This document shows positions 55,165 to 64,000 of a stretch of 64,000 nucleotides of DNA, in pieces. Source of the DNA: Micropterix aruncella (lineage: Eukaryota > Arthropoda > Insecta > Lepidoptera > Micropterigidae); the NCBI GenBank assembly GCA_944548615.1, contig OX155957.1:3526795-3590794 (forward strand), read 5' to 3'. How positions within the stretch are numbered: position 1 is the stretch's first letter; the number at the start of each line of letters is the position of its first letter. The position numbers were made by a program, and so were the translations under genes. The notes beneath the pieces are model-generated. The model worked only from the letters and a program-made list of their open reading frames with translations, searched no databases and had not been told where the DNA came from.

Positions 55165-55425
55165 AGGCGGCTTGTCTGCTTGCCGGGAAAGTTTTCTTTG
55201 TTAGAATATCTCGTCTACAAGCGACGCAAGAAATAAAATACCACCGTAGAAAATACTATTTTTTTTTTGTTGAAAAATTTCATTTTATTACCACGGAAAT
55301 ACCAAAAAATAGTAAAAATACTGCGTTTGCTATTATAGTCACTTGACACAATCACTATGGGTTGGGGAGGGGGTTAGTCGATGGGGGGGATTGAGGAGGG
55401 GGGGTTAGGGGGGTTGTATATTTTT
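55165..55425 (+). mobile_element. Family Y repeat, rearranged copy with G-rich tract
   Basis: Begins with the 3' signature CTTGCCGGGAAAG (about 55180) and then runs straight into mid-element sequence: TTAGAATATCTCGTCTACAA, GCGACGCAAGAAATAAA, ACCACGGAAATACC, ACACAATCACTATGGG and a G-rich tract at 55359-55413. The order suggests two Y units joined, the end of one to the middle of another. Confidence 0.55.
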
Positions 55426-55799
55426 ATTAATTATTAATTATTTGTTGTGTGGGGATTTTCTAAGGTCTTTATGAGCCTTGTAACACTGCAACCATTGCTG
55501 ATATATTGTGTTCGCCACCTACTATAGTTCTGCGCTAAGCCTCGTGTCATTTAAGAACCGCAACAGGCTTTTGGCGCCAGATTATTTTACCTACTCAGGT
55601 TGGAGGTAATGATCCCCCAAGTGGGTGTATCTTTTACGCATCAGCTTGCCACATTAACACATGAGGTGCAGAGGAGTTTCCTCTGCTCCTTATCAGAACT
55701 TGCAAATTTTCGTGTCCCGGAGCTTGAGGTTGTATATGTGTTTGTTAAGGCCACAATGCCCTGTGAGCGCCCTCACCAGTATGCGTATATTGTTACTAT
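55426..55799. other. Unassigned
   Basis: No gene supported. The 67-codon frame (55600-55803) has no domain. Confidence 0.3.
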
Positions 55800-56240
55800 T
55801 TAGCGATAAGACCTCACGGGCAGTTCGTAAGCCTTAATTAGTGCTTTGGAATGATTCAACCGTGGCGTGTTGTTCCAGTGGTTGACGGATTGTTCTACAC
55901 ATTTTTTTTTGAGCATTAGGATTGCAAGGCTTTTTGGTACGCCACAGCAAGATTCTGGGCCGTATAATGTTCCCTTTGCGGGAGCAAAGGGAACATTATA
56001 CGGCCCAGCAAGAATCTTAGCAAGTTCGTCGGCTTTTTCATTTCCCTCGATTCCTGCATAGCCGGTCTGCATCTTAGTTACCCTGGCTTTTCGCCCAGGG
56101 AATTCAGTAGTGATACGCAGTTTTGCACCAGTTTAAAATTAATGGTATTCGAGGCTAGTGCCATAAGATTTGCCTTGCTATCCGAGTGGACATAGATACG
56201 GTGGTTGGCGTAGTTCTTCAAGAGGTTGATATCCGCTTGC
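55800..56240 (-). pseudogene. LINE RNase H domain fragment carrying a new palindrome
   Basis: RNase H removes the RNA strand during reverse transcription. On the minus strand from about 56216, ANHRIYVHSDSKANLMALAS carries the conserved aspartate of the HSDSKA box. After a frameshift near 56080 come AGIEGNEKADELAKIL, with another catalytic aspartate, and CCGVPKSLAILMLKK, WNNTPRLNHSKALIKAYELP, a typical C-terminus of R1/Jockey/I-group RNase H. The stretch GPYNVPFAPAKGTLYGPE between them comes from a perfect 25-bp inverted repeat (55955-56008). No RT is attached. Confidence 0.8.
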
Positions 56241-56292
56241 CAGGAAAGTCTTGTCTTGGGGTGCACAACCGTTTCTTTAAAGTTGTGCACCA
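56222..56292 (+). mobile_element. Family Y 3' signature, with an added hairpin
   Basis: CTTGCCAGGAAAGTCTTGTC, TTGGGGTGCACAACCG, TTTCTTTAA resembles the Y 3' end. GGTGCACAAC (56260-56269) and GTTGTGCACC (56282-56291) form a perfect 10-bp hairpin. It abuts the RNase H fragment. Confidence 0.45.
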
Positions 56293-56964
56293 CATACAGT
56301 TAAACTTTTATATTGGATGACTGATTCGATTTGATTACAAACGGTGACATACTTGATACCGTCAGGTTTATTGGACTAGGCTATTACTGCCTCGGTTCAC
56401 CCCGCTACCACTAGTATGTACTTATAGATACGGAAATATAAACCTTTTACTGGAGAATAGAACATCTTGACTATAACAAATATTCATGTAAAGCTTTATA
56501 GCCTGCGGTTTAGGCGCCGTTTATTGAGTAACTGCGTCTTAGAGGCGCCGATAGCACACTCTTTCAAAAAGGCTTCGATCAAGCCGCGGCCACAGTGAAA
56601 GCGGCTTGGCGTTCCATTTTTACTATGACAATGACAGATAATTTTCAAAAGATAGTCTCGTCTCTTAAACGCGTGGAAATCCAAAGGCATGTAAAGCTTG
56701 ATGTTTACTATTGTCCGCAAATAGGAGACACACACGGCCTCCAACATATAGATTCATTTCATTCTTTGGAGTTAGATTCCTTTTAATCTGCTGAGTGCGT
56801 AAGCCATATAAAATATTTTCAATGCCCATCAAAAAGCGCAAAGACGTAACGAAAGATACAGTGCCACGTGCGTACGGAAGTCGCAGGTGCTGCACAAGAT
56901 CATACAACGTGAAAGTTACCGTCGACTGAATCTCCGCGACTCAGTCGACGATGCGTAATGAGCC
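56293..56964. other. Unassigned, with one hairpin
   Basis: Minus frames 56496-56747 and 56665-56907 are open but show no domain. They may continue the LINE to the right, but I cannot align them to its family. CGTCGACTGA (56920-56929) and TCAGTCGACG (56941-56950) form a perfect hairpin. Confidence 0.3.
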
Positions 56965-57460
56965 TAATTCGCGTCTAAGTAGGCCATATTAGCTTGGTTA
57001 ATTATCAGTAAAAGAAAAAAATGTGCAATTTGGTGTTTAATACAAAGAGGTAGGAAATTCTTAACCCGCCCCCTCAAATGTGAGGCGTCCAATAATGGAT
57101 GCCTTGGCAAAATGTATACAAAATGTATATAAATTTATATAAATGTAAATATAAATGTAAATGTGCGCCGCTTTATAGTAATCCGCTCTATAGTAATGCT
57201 ATAGCTCTCTAGTAAACCCCGCTCTATGTAAATGTCAATGTAAATGTAAATATAAATTTATATACATTTTGCCGTAGGCAAACCCCAGCTAATCGCCAGT
57301 CATTTGTGGGGTTAAAGGAAAGGAGACTTGCAAAGACCTTACGACTGATCTCACTAACTTGAGGATGCAAAGATAGGTTTTCATCAATGAGCAGGCTCAG
57401 GCGACGCCTGCTGAGAGAGCACAAAGCCTCAAATGACGGCGACCAGTGCAGCGGCATCCT
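56965..57460 (-). pseudogene. Jockey-like LINE RT fragment interrupted by MITE P
   Basis: Minus strand. Right of the MITE (57460-57316) the frame reads LSLLIDENLSLHPQVSEISR, KVFASLLSF, the RT thumb and beyond. Left of it (57060-56965) it reads KNFLPLCIKHQIAH, LLLIINQANMAYLDAN. Family J has the same order (thumb, LRNFLP-like, LLLP-I-DYADVAYLD, then LERLQN). Removing the 247-bp MITE and one TTAA joins the two in frame, so the fragment was one ORF piece before insertion. Catalytic motifs are absent. Confidence 0.7.
57061..57315 (-). mobile_element. piggyBac-like MITE P, copy 2, inside a LINE
   Basis: TTAA at 57061-57064 and 57312-57315. The body is the reverse complement of 25998-26246, including CAAATGTGAGGCGTCC, GGCAAAATGTATACAAAATG, GCGCCGCTTTATAGTAATCC and GCCGTAGGCAAACC. 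The left end has a small CCCGCC expansion. Nearly all blocks are shared with copy 1. No ORF of its own: the minus-strand frame through it is the LINE read-through. Confidence 0.85.
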
Positions 57461-57854
57461 CGATGCCAGCCTATTAAACAGAAATGCTGCTTGATAAATT
57501 AAAATTAACTGTGAGTGGCGTGGCGCGGCGTCTCGCGCGTGGGCGAAGGCATGAATGGCGAACACCTGATTCGTTCGGCGACGGCTTCTAACTCTCCGCC
57601 GGAGATATCATATTAAACCGAATGCTGTTTTAGGTCGTACGGAAGTGGATGTGATGTCATCGATTGCGTTCGCTGGCGCGGCGCGAGACCTCCCATATAT
57701 GGGCAGGCCAGGGGGCTATCGATCGAATCTTTCTGAAGGGCCTGACTGCCTTAGCGGAAGGTGAGGTATAGATAAGGAAAAGCGATAGGGCTATAATTCA
57801 TTATTACTTTTCCTTCCCTAGCAATCTAAGAAAGCAATTTCAAGGATAGTGGAT

Positions 57855-57857
<3 letters not shown>
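57461..57857. other. Unassigned, moderate GC
   Basis: The upstream part of the minus frame 57224-57565 is not recognisable. GC-richer sequence to about 57730. No gene supported. Confidence 0.3.
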
Positions 57858-57899
<42 letters not shown>

Positions 57900-58157
57900 C
57901 TCTTTATTCTTAAGAAAAGGCGAGCTTATTGCCTGCAGGCAATATTTTAGAGCTAACCTATACTATTGTAAGAACATTATTTGCGAGTAGACTACATAAC
58001 TTAACCTATATAAAGAGTATGACAAATAAAATAGAGGAGGATAGAAAGAAGTATATACTTTACTCTTTGTGGGCACAGATTTGCCTCATAAAAATAATCT
58101 AACACCTATAAGGACGCTAAAGTTTTAAAAGGAGGGGGATGGGAGGGGAAAGGGAAT
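57858..58157 (-). mobile_element. Family J LINE 3' UTR and tail, copy 5
   Basis: An AAT tail of 13 units at 57858-57897, then AAAACTCTTTATTCTTAAG, AAAAGGCGAGCTTATTGCCT and GAGCTAACCTATA as in the copies at 4793 and 19611, then a G-rich patch (58130-58155) before the ORF stop. It belongs with the ORF end at 58158. Confidence 0.8.
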
Positions 58158-58700
58158 TTATCTGGAGGATTTCAAATGCTCTCTGAGTCTGTTTTTAAAA
58201 GTTGTTATGCTTGGCGCGGTTCTCACATTTTTCGGCAAAGCATTCCAAAGACGGGCTCCATGCACGGTGAAAGAGAATGAGAAGAAGTCACTGCTGTGAC
58301 TAGGGATAGAGTGTAGCAGGTTGTTTTTTGATCTCAGAGGGCGTTCATGAGCCGATAGTGCAGTAAATCTGCCGGTAAGATAATTGGGAGCGACGCCATC
58401 CAAGATCTTGAAAAGCATACAGAGAACTCGCATGTCTCTTTTCTCTCGGGTCGACAGCCAGTGAAGCTTCTCTCTGTACTCCGTGATGTGGTCAAATTTT
58501 CTGAGGCCATGGATATACCGAATGCAAACATTTTGGAGACGCTCAACTTTGGTGGATAACTCCTCTGTGAGGTCGAGAAATGCGACATCTCCATAATCCA
58601 GAAGGGGGAGGAGAGCAGACTGACAAATCGTAATCTTGCTCTCCTCCGGGAGGATATTTTTCAGCCTGTGAAAGATTGACAAAACAAGATGTGCAAGCAC
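58158..58700 (-). pseudogene. Family J LINE: RT C-terminal 180 residues
   Basis: Minus strand, open throughout. LPLLDYGDVAFLDLTEELST, KVERLQNVCIRYIHGLRKFD, HITEYREKLHWLSTREKRDM, a PNYLTGRFTALSAHERPLRS block and VHGARLWNALPKNVRTAPSI, then FKNRLREHLKSSR and a stop. This is the connection and C-terminal region of a Jockey-like RT and shares all blocks with 19611-20307. The missing N-terminal part reappears, broken, at 58884-59460. Inactive as it stands. Confidence 0.85.
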
Positions 58701-58821
58701 AAAATATAAACCAGTTGAAGAATCGCCTTGATCAGTTATAAATATCTGTTATAATAATAATAATGCTATTACTGGACAGATGACGTGCTACACTGTATTC
58801 TCTTAGTTGGTTCCTAAAGTT

Positions 58822-58883
58822 TCCGCGTAGCTTGGGCCTGATGGCCTGCTTATATTCTTGGGTCGGCCTAACTCATGACTTAT
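58822..58883 (+). mobile_element. GCR fragment, copy G, between two LINE pieces
   Basis: CCGCGTAGCTTGGGCCTGAT, GGCCTGCTTATATTCTTGGG and TCGGCCTAACTCATGAC match the start of copies B and E. It stands where the RT between the active-site box and the thumb should be. Confidence 0.5.
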
Positions 58884-59460
58884 CGACGTGTCATCGACGT
58901 ATAAAAGCATTTCATCATCCACGGACTTCTGGTATTCTGGGATGTCATTAACATAGACGAGGAAGATTAAAGGTCCGAGTATTGATCCCTGAGGAACACC
59001 TTTGAGGATATTCTGTTGCGCGCTCTTGCTATTTTCGATTTGCGTAATCTGAGTGCGTTAGTATTGCATTTTTATGCAGAGAGAGATTGAGGTAAGAGAA
59101 TGTTTTGAGAACTAAAATATTTTGTTGACTAGATTTTTTCAGCAAAGGAATTAATAAATTTAGGTAAGAAGTAATTTTCCAAAAAATACATTAAAAGTGG
59201 TAAAAGAGATATAGGCCGTTAATAACCTCTGTTTTTAGGACAACCATTTTTAAATATTCTTACCACCTTTGCCATCTTCATTTCGGTAGGTAGGAATCCA
59301 CGCCCTATGCCTCGGTTAAATATAAAAGATAGGTTGTGCAAGATTTCGATTACAAAATCTTTTAGGAGATATAGGTATGTAGATGTATTCCATAGCTCTG
59401 TTGAATTTTAGTTTAAGCGATATAGCAATTTGATTATTTCGAAATAATTGGTGGGAGGAA
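58884..59460 (-). pseudogene. LINE RT catalytic core fragment with YVDD box
   Basis: Minus strand, several frames. From about 59330: GFLPTEMKMAKVVRIFKNGC, then after a stop RPISLLP (fingers). At 59022-58888: KGVPQGSILGPLIFLVYVND, IPEYQKSVDDEMLLYVDDT, the palm with the catalytic YVDD box. Upstream, DFVIEILHNLSFIFNRGIG fits the usual sequence before the FPTEMK motif. The segment between the fingers and palm (59050-59210) is scrambled. Probably the front part of the same LINE as 58158-58700, separated by a GCR fragment. Confidence 0.8.
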
Positions 59461-60256
59461 TTGACAATGAAATCTAAAATTTAAATCTGAGTGATTTCCT
59501 GTATTTTGGCATAGAGCTGAAATCGTTTTTAAAAAGTTCTGCAACTGTTGCATCATCTATACTACTGCCATCGACGTTGAGGCTACACAGTTGAGCTACT
59601 ACAACATACACGAATGAGCTACTACAAAGGCTGACTGAACGCGAAGTTATAGGAACAAGAAACAAGACGAAGCTCGTCGTCATCGAGCACTGACTCCGTG
59701 GGTATTTGGGGCTCGAGGTGATCCACCTGGTTCTCGGTTCTTAATAGTTGCAACTGCTTCTAGGTTAGGCTGCAGGTCGAGAGTATGTTTATGCTGAAGT
59801 CGTCAAGCTCATAAACGAAGAATATAATATTTCGGTGGATCTTATCAATAATATTTACTCCATTAAACTTTCGTTGCAGTATCAAATTTCCCTAATACAC
59901 AATGATGACGGTAGTTTAGAACTCAACTGCATACAACAGCCCCAAATAAATGGATAGTTGACGAGAACATCGGCAACACTCAATTAAGCTTCATCTACGG
60001 ATTTGGCATTAGGGACGCTATTTTGCCGTCTTTTCATTGACGCCTTCGCATGTTTCAGTGACTAAATGGGAAGGTCTTTGATTATCTTATATGTAACTTC
60101 TAAACGCTATAAAGAAAGTTAGCCTAAACACAAAGATATCCGTATCTTGCTAACTTACACAGGAAACAATGTGTCAGAATCCGAGTAAATATAACCAGAA
60201 CGATGCTTAATATTTTAGGAGAAGCACGGCAAGAATGCGTAGGTAGCATCGCACTA
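59461..60256. other. Unassigned
   Basis: The minus frame 59474-59683 may be the degraded linker between the LINE endonuclease and RT (DATVAELFKNDFSSM resembles the A-x-LFN-x-FSS pattern found there). Otherwise nothing. Confidence 0.3.
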
Positions 60257-61326
60257 TGGGTCGAAACTGTACTTTGAGGGACTTAGGAACCAACTTTCTT
60301 TTTTCACTGTTTTTTTATGCCAATGTTCATACCTTATTAACCTTAACAGTAGTTGACCTCTGTGCTTGATTCCTAAACTTTAGGCAGATTAAAAATATTT
60401 TCTGATTTTTTGTATGGGCCGGATCATAAAGAACTGAATTGTTGCTTTGTCCTGATCGATCCCGCTTCGAAACCTTTTCATAATCCTTCTCTACTCTACT
60501 ATCGTTTTGCATATTGAAGGTGTGCATAAAAATGCCACTCTGCCAGATAAATGGATCGGAATAATGATAAAAAATACATATTTCGAAGCATATTTTCTTA
60601 GGTTATTGAAAGTCAAATTTAACACGGAACAGTAAGTAAAACTACATAACTAATGACTTCAAAGCTAACAAAAGTAGATTTTAAATGTAGATACTTAGTT
60701 AATAAATTAACTTAAGGTAATAATATTTTCTGGATTTAATATTTTTAACGATGTGATTCGTTAATAATCTATTAACTGCAATTGTAATTATTTGTGTTGG
60801 TATGTAGTTCTACTTACTATTACGTGTCAACGTTGGTTTTCAACAACCTAAGATAATAAAAAAGTATGCTTTCAAATATTTATTTTTTATCGTTATTCCC
60901 ATTCATATATATATATATCTAGCAGAGTTGCAACTTTATGCATATGTTCAATGTGCAGAGCGATAGTAACATAAACAAGAATTAAGAAAAACTGGTTTAA
61001 AAGCGGGATTATTAACGAATCACAACGTAAAAATATTTCATCCAGAAATATTAGTAAATTAAGGTAATTTAATAAAATTTGCTTTCGTTAGTTAAATGTT
61101 TCGAAGTGGGATCGATCAGGACAATACAGTAATTCAGTTCTTTTTGATCCAGCCCATACAAAAAAAAAGAAAATATTTTTTTCTCCCTAAAATATAATGT
61201 TTTTAGGAAAAAAACAATTGTTAAGGTCAACTATTGTTAAGTTTAATAAGGTCTATCCACCGGCACGAAGAAAATAGTGAAAAAAAATGTTTTTCCTAAG
61301 TCCCTCATAGTACAGTTAGACCCACC
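60257..61326. mobile_element. 1.07-kb element with long terminal inverted repeats
   Basis: The left arm holds AACTGTACTTTGAGGGACTT, TAGTTGACCT, TTGTATGGGCCGGATCA, AAGAACTGAATT and GTCCTGATCGATCCCGCTTC. The right arm has the reverse complements (AAGTCCCTCATAGTACAGTT, TGATCCAGCCCATACAA, AATTCAGTTCTTTTTGATCC, GAAGTGGGATCGATCAGGAC). A second inverted pair lies further in: GATGTGATTCGTTAATAAT (60753) and ATTATTAACGAATCACAAC (61009). The arms total about 220 bp plus 70 bp with an indel between. No ORF, so non-autonomous. Confidence 0.75.
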
Positions 61327-61824
61327 GCGTCGCTTCATATGGAGTCAATCGGGGACCTTAATGACGATATTTTTAACACTCACGATAAAAAGAAACAGAA
61401 ATAGAAATATATTTATTGTCCGAAATTGTGGTGGTTACATTTATGGTGATAATGCGTAAAATTATGTCTCTCACAATTACCTGTTATTCTAACAGATTGT
61501 CAAATTTACTTATCTGCTAATTTTGTAATTTCTTATTAAATAATCTAAATCAAATCAATAATAACTCGTAATGTTCATTGAATGGCCTGAAATAACATTT
61601 TAAAAAGAAATATAACATGAAAAAAATCTAAACAGACCGGATAGGTAGCACTAACAATAGAAGATAACTAAGAAAAAATAATTCACCAATAATAAAAATC
61701 AATGAATAATCAAAAATCCGCCAATAAATACGAAATGTATATAATTTAAAATGTGTAATCTCCCTAACTGAATTATTGTAAAAAAATGCATGCCCACAAT
61801 ATAATATTATGAGGAATATTTGAG
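61327..61824. other. AT-rich spacer, nothing recognised
   Basis: No gene or repeat supported. Confidence 0.4.
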
Positions 61825-62136
61825 TTAACCATTTTTGGTTAGACGCTTACAAATGCTAAAATTGTATCTAACCAATATTGGTTAGGGCGCTCCGCGCTGC
61901 GTAAAATGCCAACTTTTTAAATATTTATTCATTATTATCTTAATTGTTTGACGAGATAAGGTTATAATATTATAAATTTCAAATTTCAATGCGATCATTT
62001 TACAGTTATTCTTTTTACGATCCGTATAGTAGTTTAAAAGTTTTGGTCGTTTTTCTCAAGGCCATCGACTTCACGCGCAAAACTGTCCCGGGCAGAAGTG
62101 ACGACTAAATTTTTACCCCGCGATAGGAGGGGTTAA
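61825..62136. mobile_element. TTAA-flanked piggyBac-like MITE, 304 bp
   Basis: TTAA at 61825-61828 and 62133-62136. The left end carries TAACCATTTTTGGTTA (61826-61841) and the perfect palindrome CTAACCAATATTGGTTAG (61868-61885), 42 bp apart. The right end finishes GATAGGAGGGG. 61920-62136 matches 14480-14704 (TTATCTTAATTGTTTGACGA, CAATGCGATCATTTT, GGTCGTTTTTCTCAAGGCC), so both share one right end. No ORF. Confidence 0.65.
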
Positions 62137-62199
62137 CGTGTAAAAGCTTTTTTCGATAAGCCATTTTTTCAACCCTGCGGTAAGCCCTTTTCCTTTTAA

Positions 62200-62693
62200 T
62201 TCTTTGATATTTGCAGGTTGGTGGTTATAGATTTTTATTGAATTGTATAACATTCATTTTTTAATAGAGTTAAATTTGGCTTGGGTGCTTGTAGTTCATG
62301 TTTATTTCTCGTTTTATAGCCGTGTTCAACATTGTTTATTTTGAAATACTGATCGTGGTTTGTTACAAATTTGCAGGTTTCCAAGGAGTATATCGATATA
62401 AACGTTAGCACAAACTCCTTTTTAAACAGTGGTTTGCAGCTGTCAGTCATTGGAATTCCATATATAATTCCACATATAATTCGTAAGCATCGTTTTTGTA
62501 CGATGAATATTTCCTCTGTATAATAATATTCAATATTCTGATGACCGTTACATTTATGGTGATTAGCGCCACAGAACTTTAACAAATATTTATTAAAGTG
62601 AATCAAGTGAACGACAAGTTCAGGTAAAATAGTAAAAAGAAGGATTAAGTTATCTTGGTCCTCAATGAATGCAATATGAGAGCTAAAATGCAA
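62200..62693 (-). pseudogene. LINE RT C-terminal fragment, family M
   Basis: Minus strand, open for 152 codons. FTILPELVVHLIHFNKYLLK, then EEIFIVQKRCLRIICGI (the LQK-R-x-IR-I box), DSCKPLFKKEFVLTFISIYS, LETCKFVTNHDQYF and YKTRNKHELQAPKPNLTL. The TRNK-x-x-L box also occurs in the 7237-8735 LINE (IHSHNTRNK), so the two are distant relatives. A short 3' UTR with AATAAAA (about 62243-62237) follows. Catalytic region absent. Confidence 0.7.
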
Positions 62694-64000
62694 ATAAACG
62701 GGAGGTAATTAGAAGATTTCAGAAATATTTACAAGTACGTCAGTAGTGTGAACGAAAAAACGCATTAAAAGCATAAACCCTGTTGATATCCTCTTGTAAT
62801 ACAATTCAGCAATTCGAATACGTAGCATCCGTAGCCATATTGATACACGCTTCTCCAAAGAATGGGGGAGAATTGGAGCTGCTCGCGACAATTAATAAAC
62901 GGTAACCGTAATAATTTTTCGACTTTATGAAAAACCGAATTTTGGCTTTCTTCAATCCAGGGCAAAATATCAGGTTGGAGAAGCCCGGAAAAGCGCAGAT
63001 TGTCCTGGCTAAAAGAAATGAGGCACGCGTTTGGAAAGAGTACGAATTCCTTGTAAGAGTTAATATAACCAAGAATCAACGATAAATAGACGAGATGCGG
63101 AAATACAACAGCCATGTATACAGTAAGTTCCGTAGCTGATGCTATATCATGCGAGCGGAAAACCTTAAATGACTAAAGTAGTTCCAGAACTGCCATTAAC
63201 TGTAGCCCTCTGGGTCGCATTAGAATATTATTGCGCTTATCAGGTGCTTAAATTATTTTTTTCGCAAACGGTGAGCGTTGCAACCGATATTGGTAGGCTC
63301 ATATTTTGCCGTAGTTAGGCTTGCAACCGGAGCTGGTAGGGTCACATCAGAGGGGTTCCAGTTGCTCCAAGACCTATTTGGGGAGGCTCATCACTTGGAC
63401 CCATGGACATGGACTAAATTTACTGCATCATTCGTCAACTCCAGTTATCAGCCTTTGTATAGCAGAAGGGGATTCTGCTGAGAAACATAAGTCACTTAAG
63501 TAATATAAGTGGTTTGGACAGCGTTCATCATTATATGTAGATAGTATTATACGATTCAAGATGCATATCATATAAAATCATTCATGCTAGCTCAATAGGC
63601 AATTCAGGAGGTAGTTCAGGAGATTTTCCAAATAAATTTCCCAGCGATTGGAGTTATGATTTTGGGAGGCGGGAAATACAATCTTTATCTCTTTTGGCTT
63701 CAGACTTTCTTACTTCATCGAGCACTTCATCGAAACAACTAACGTTCTAGCCCATGTGTGTAAGGAGTGTTCCTTAACCCTATTAATTTGTCTGTTTTAG
63801 TTGTAGTTTAATCAACTATATGCTGTAACCTTCGTCGTTTTACCGTAGGTCCAACTGTTTTTTCCGGTTTATCTGAACTTAGCTTTAGACTGCATCGTAA
63901 TAGCATTAGCAGAATACTATAAACCCACCTTTAAGTACTTTCCTAATGGAAAACGGTCTTAGACGTTCACGCGTTAAGTAATCAGCGCCTAAATAATAAT
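62694..64000. other. Unassigned end of window
   Basis: Overlapping minus frames (62709-63115) and plus frames (63278-63503) are open but carry no recognisable motif. An imperfect tandem pair, TTGCAACCGATATTGGTAGG and TTGCAACCGGAGCTGGTAGG, lies at 63278-63297 and 63320-63339. The minus frames could be degraded LINE sequence upstream of family M, but I could not match them. No gene supported. Confidence 0.3.

Noticed and set aside
58334..58594. An 86-codon minus frame in a second register
   Set aside because: It is a shadow of the family J RT frame 58158-58700.
62709..63115. Overlapping minus frames of 60-116 codons near the LINE fragment
   Set aside because: They could be decayed LINE sequence, but I found no RT or endonuclease motif in order, so no call was made.

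Overview
The window looks like a transposon-dense stretch of an arthropod nuclear genome, most likely an insect and possibly a lepidopteran. It is AT-rich, no bacterial-type gene organisation is visible, and I could not support a single intact host gene, tRNA or rRNA. Nearly everything recognisable is a decayed mobile element: non-LTR retrotransposons (LINEs) of several lineages, a Penelope-like remnant, Helitrons, TTAA-flanked piggyBac-like MITEs, hAT-like ends and several inverted-repeat elements. Family names come from protein motifs, termini and target-site patterns read by eye. No database search was possible.

Layout. 1-2.0 kb holds two copies of a GC-rich dispersed repeat (called GCR here), which recurs near 12.1, 16.0, 23.0, 24.7 and 58.8 kb. 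The 24.7 kb copy is complete and bounded by a perfect 15-bp direct repeat. 3.6-11 kb has LINE 3' ends, a LINE reverse-transcriptase pseudogene (7.24-8.74 kb), two copies of an inverted-repeat element (family X) and a hAT-like end. 11.5-20.7 kb has an LTR-like stretch, a head-to-head GCR composite, a possible 1.4-kb TTAA element, foldback elements at 15.1 and 16.7 kb, a Helitron with a Rep/Helicase remnant (18.35-19.43 kb), and a family X copy split by a LINE. 20.7-30 kb is mostly AT-rich, with GCR copies, a piggyBac-like MITE (26.0 kb), a LINE tail with a ~450-bp TA array, and a second Helitron (28.76-29.50 kb). 30.4-47.7 kb has LINE fragments including the largest copy (37.4-40.07 kb, endonuclease end plus whole RT, four frameshifts and one stop), a 1.86-kb element with 117-bp inverted repeats (34.2-36.0 kb), a cluster of three hairpins (43.14-43.26 kb), and MITEs at 44.9 and 45.7 kb. 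48.8-64 kb has RTE-like and Penelope-like remnants, a foldback element (53.8 kb), a 31-bp minisatellite, an RNase H fragment carrying a new palindrome (55.8-56.3 kb), a LINE cut by a TTAA MITE (57.0-57.5 kb), a LINE in several pieces (57.86-59.46 kb) and a 1.07-kb long-TIR element (60.26-61.33 kb).

The elements do not form a pathway. They record layered insertions: a LINE inside family X, a MITE inside a LINE, a LINE inside family Y and a LINE tail inside a minisatellite. The lack of host genes and the decay of every ORF suggest heterochromatin, a large intron, or a gene-poor chromosome such as a W or Y. The sequence alone cannot decide among these.
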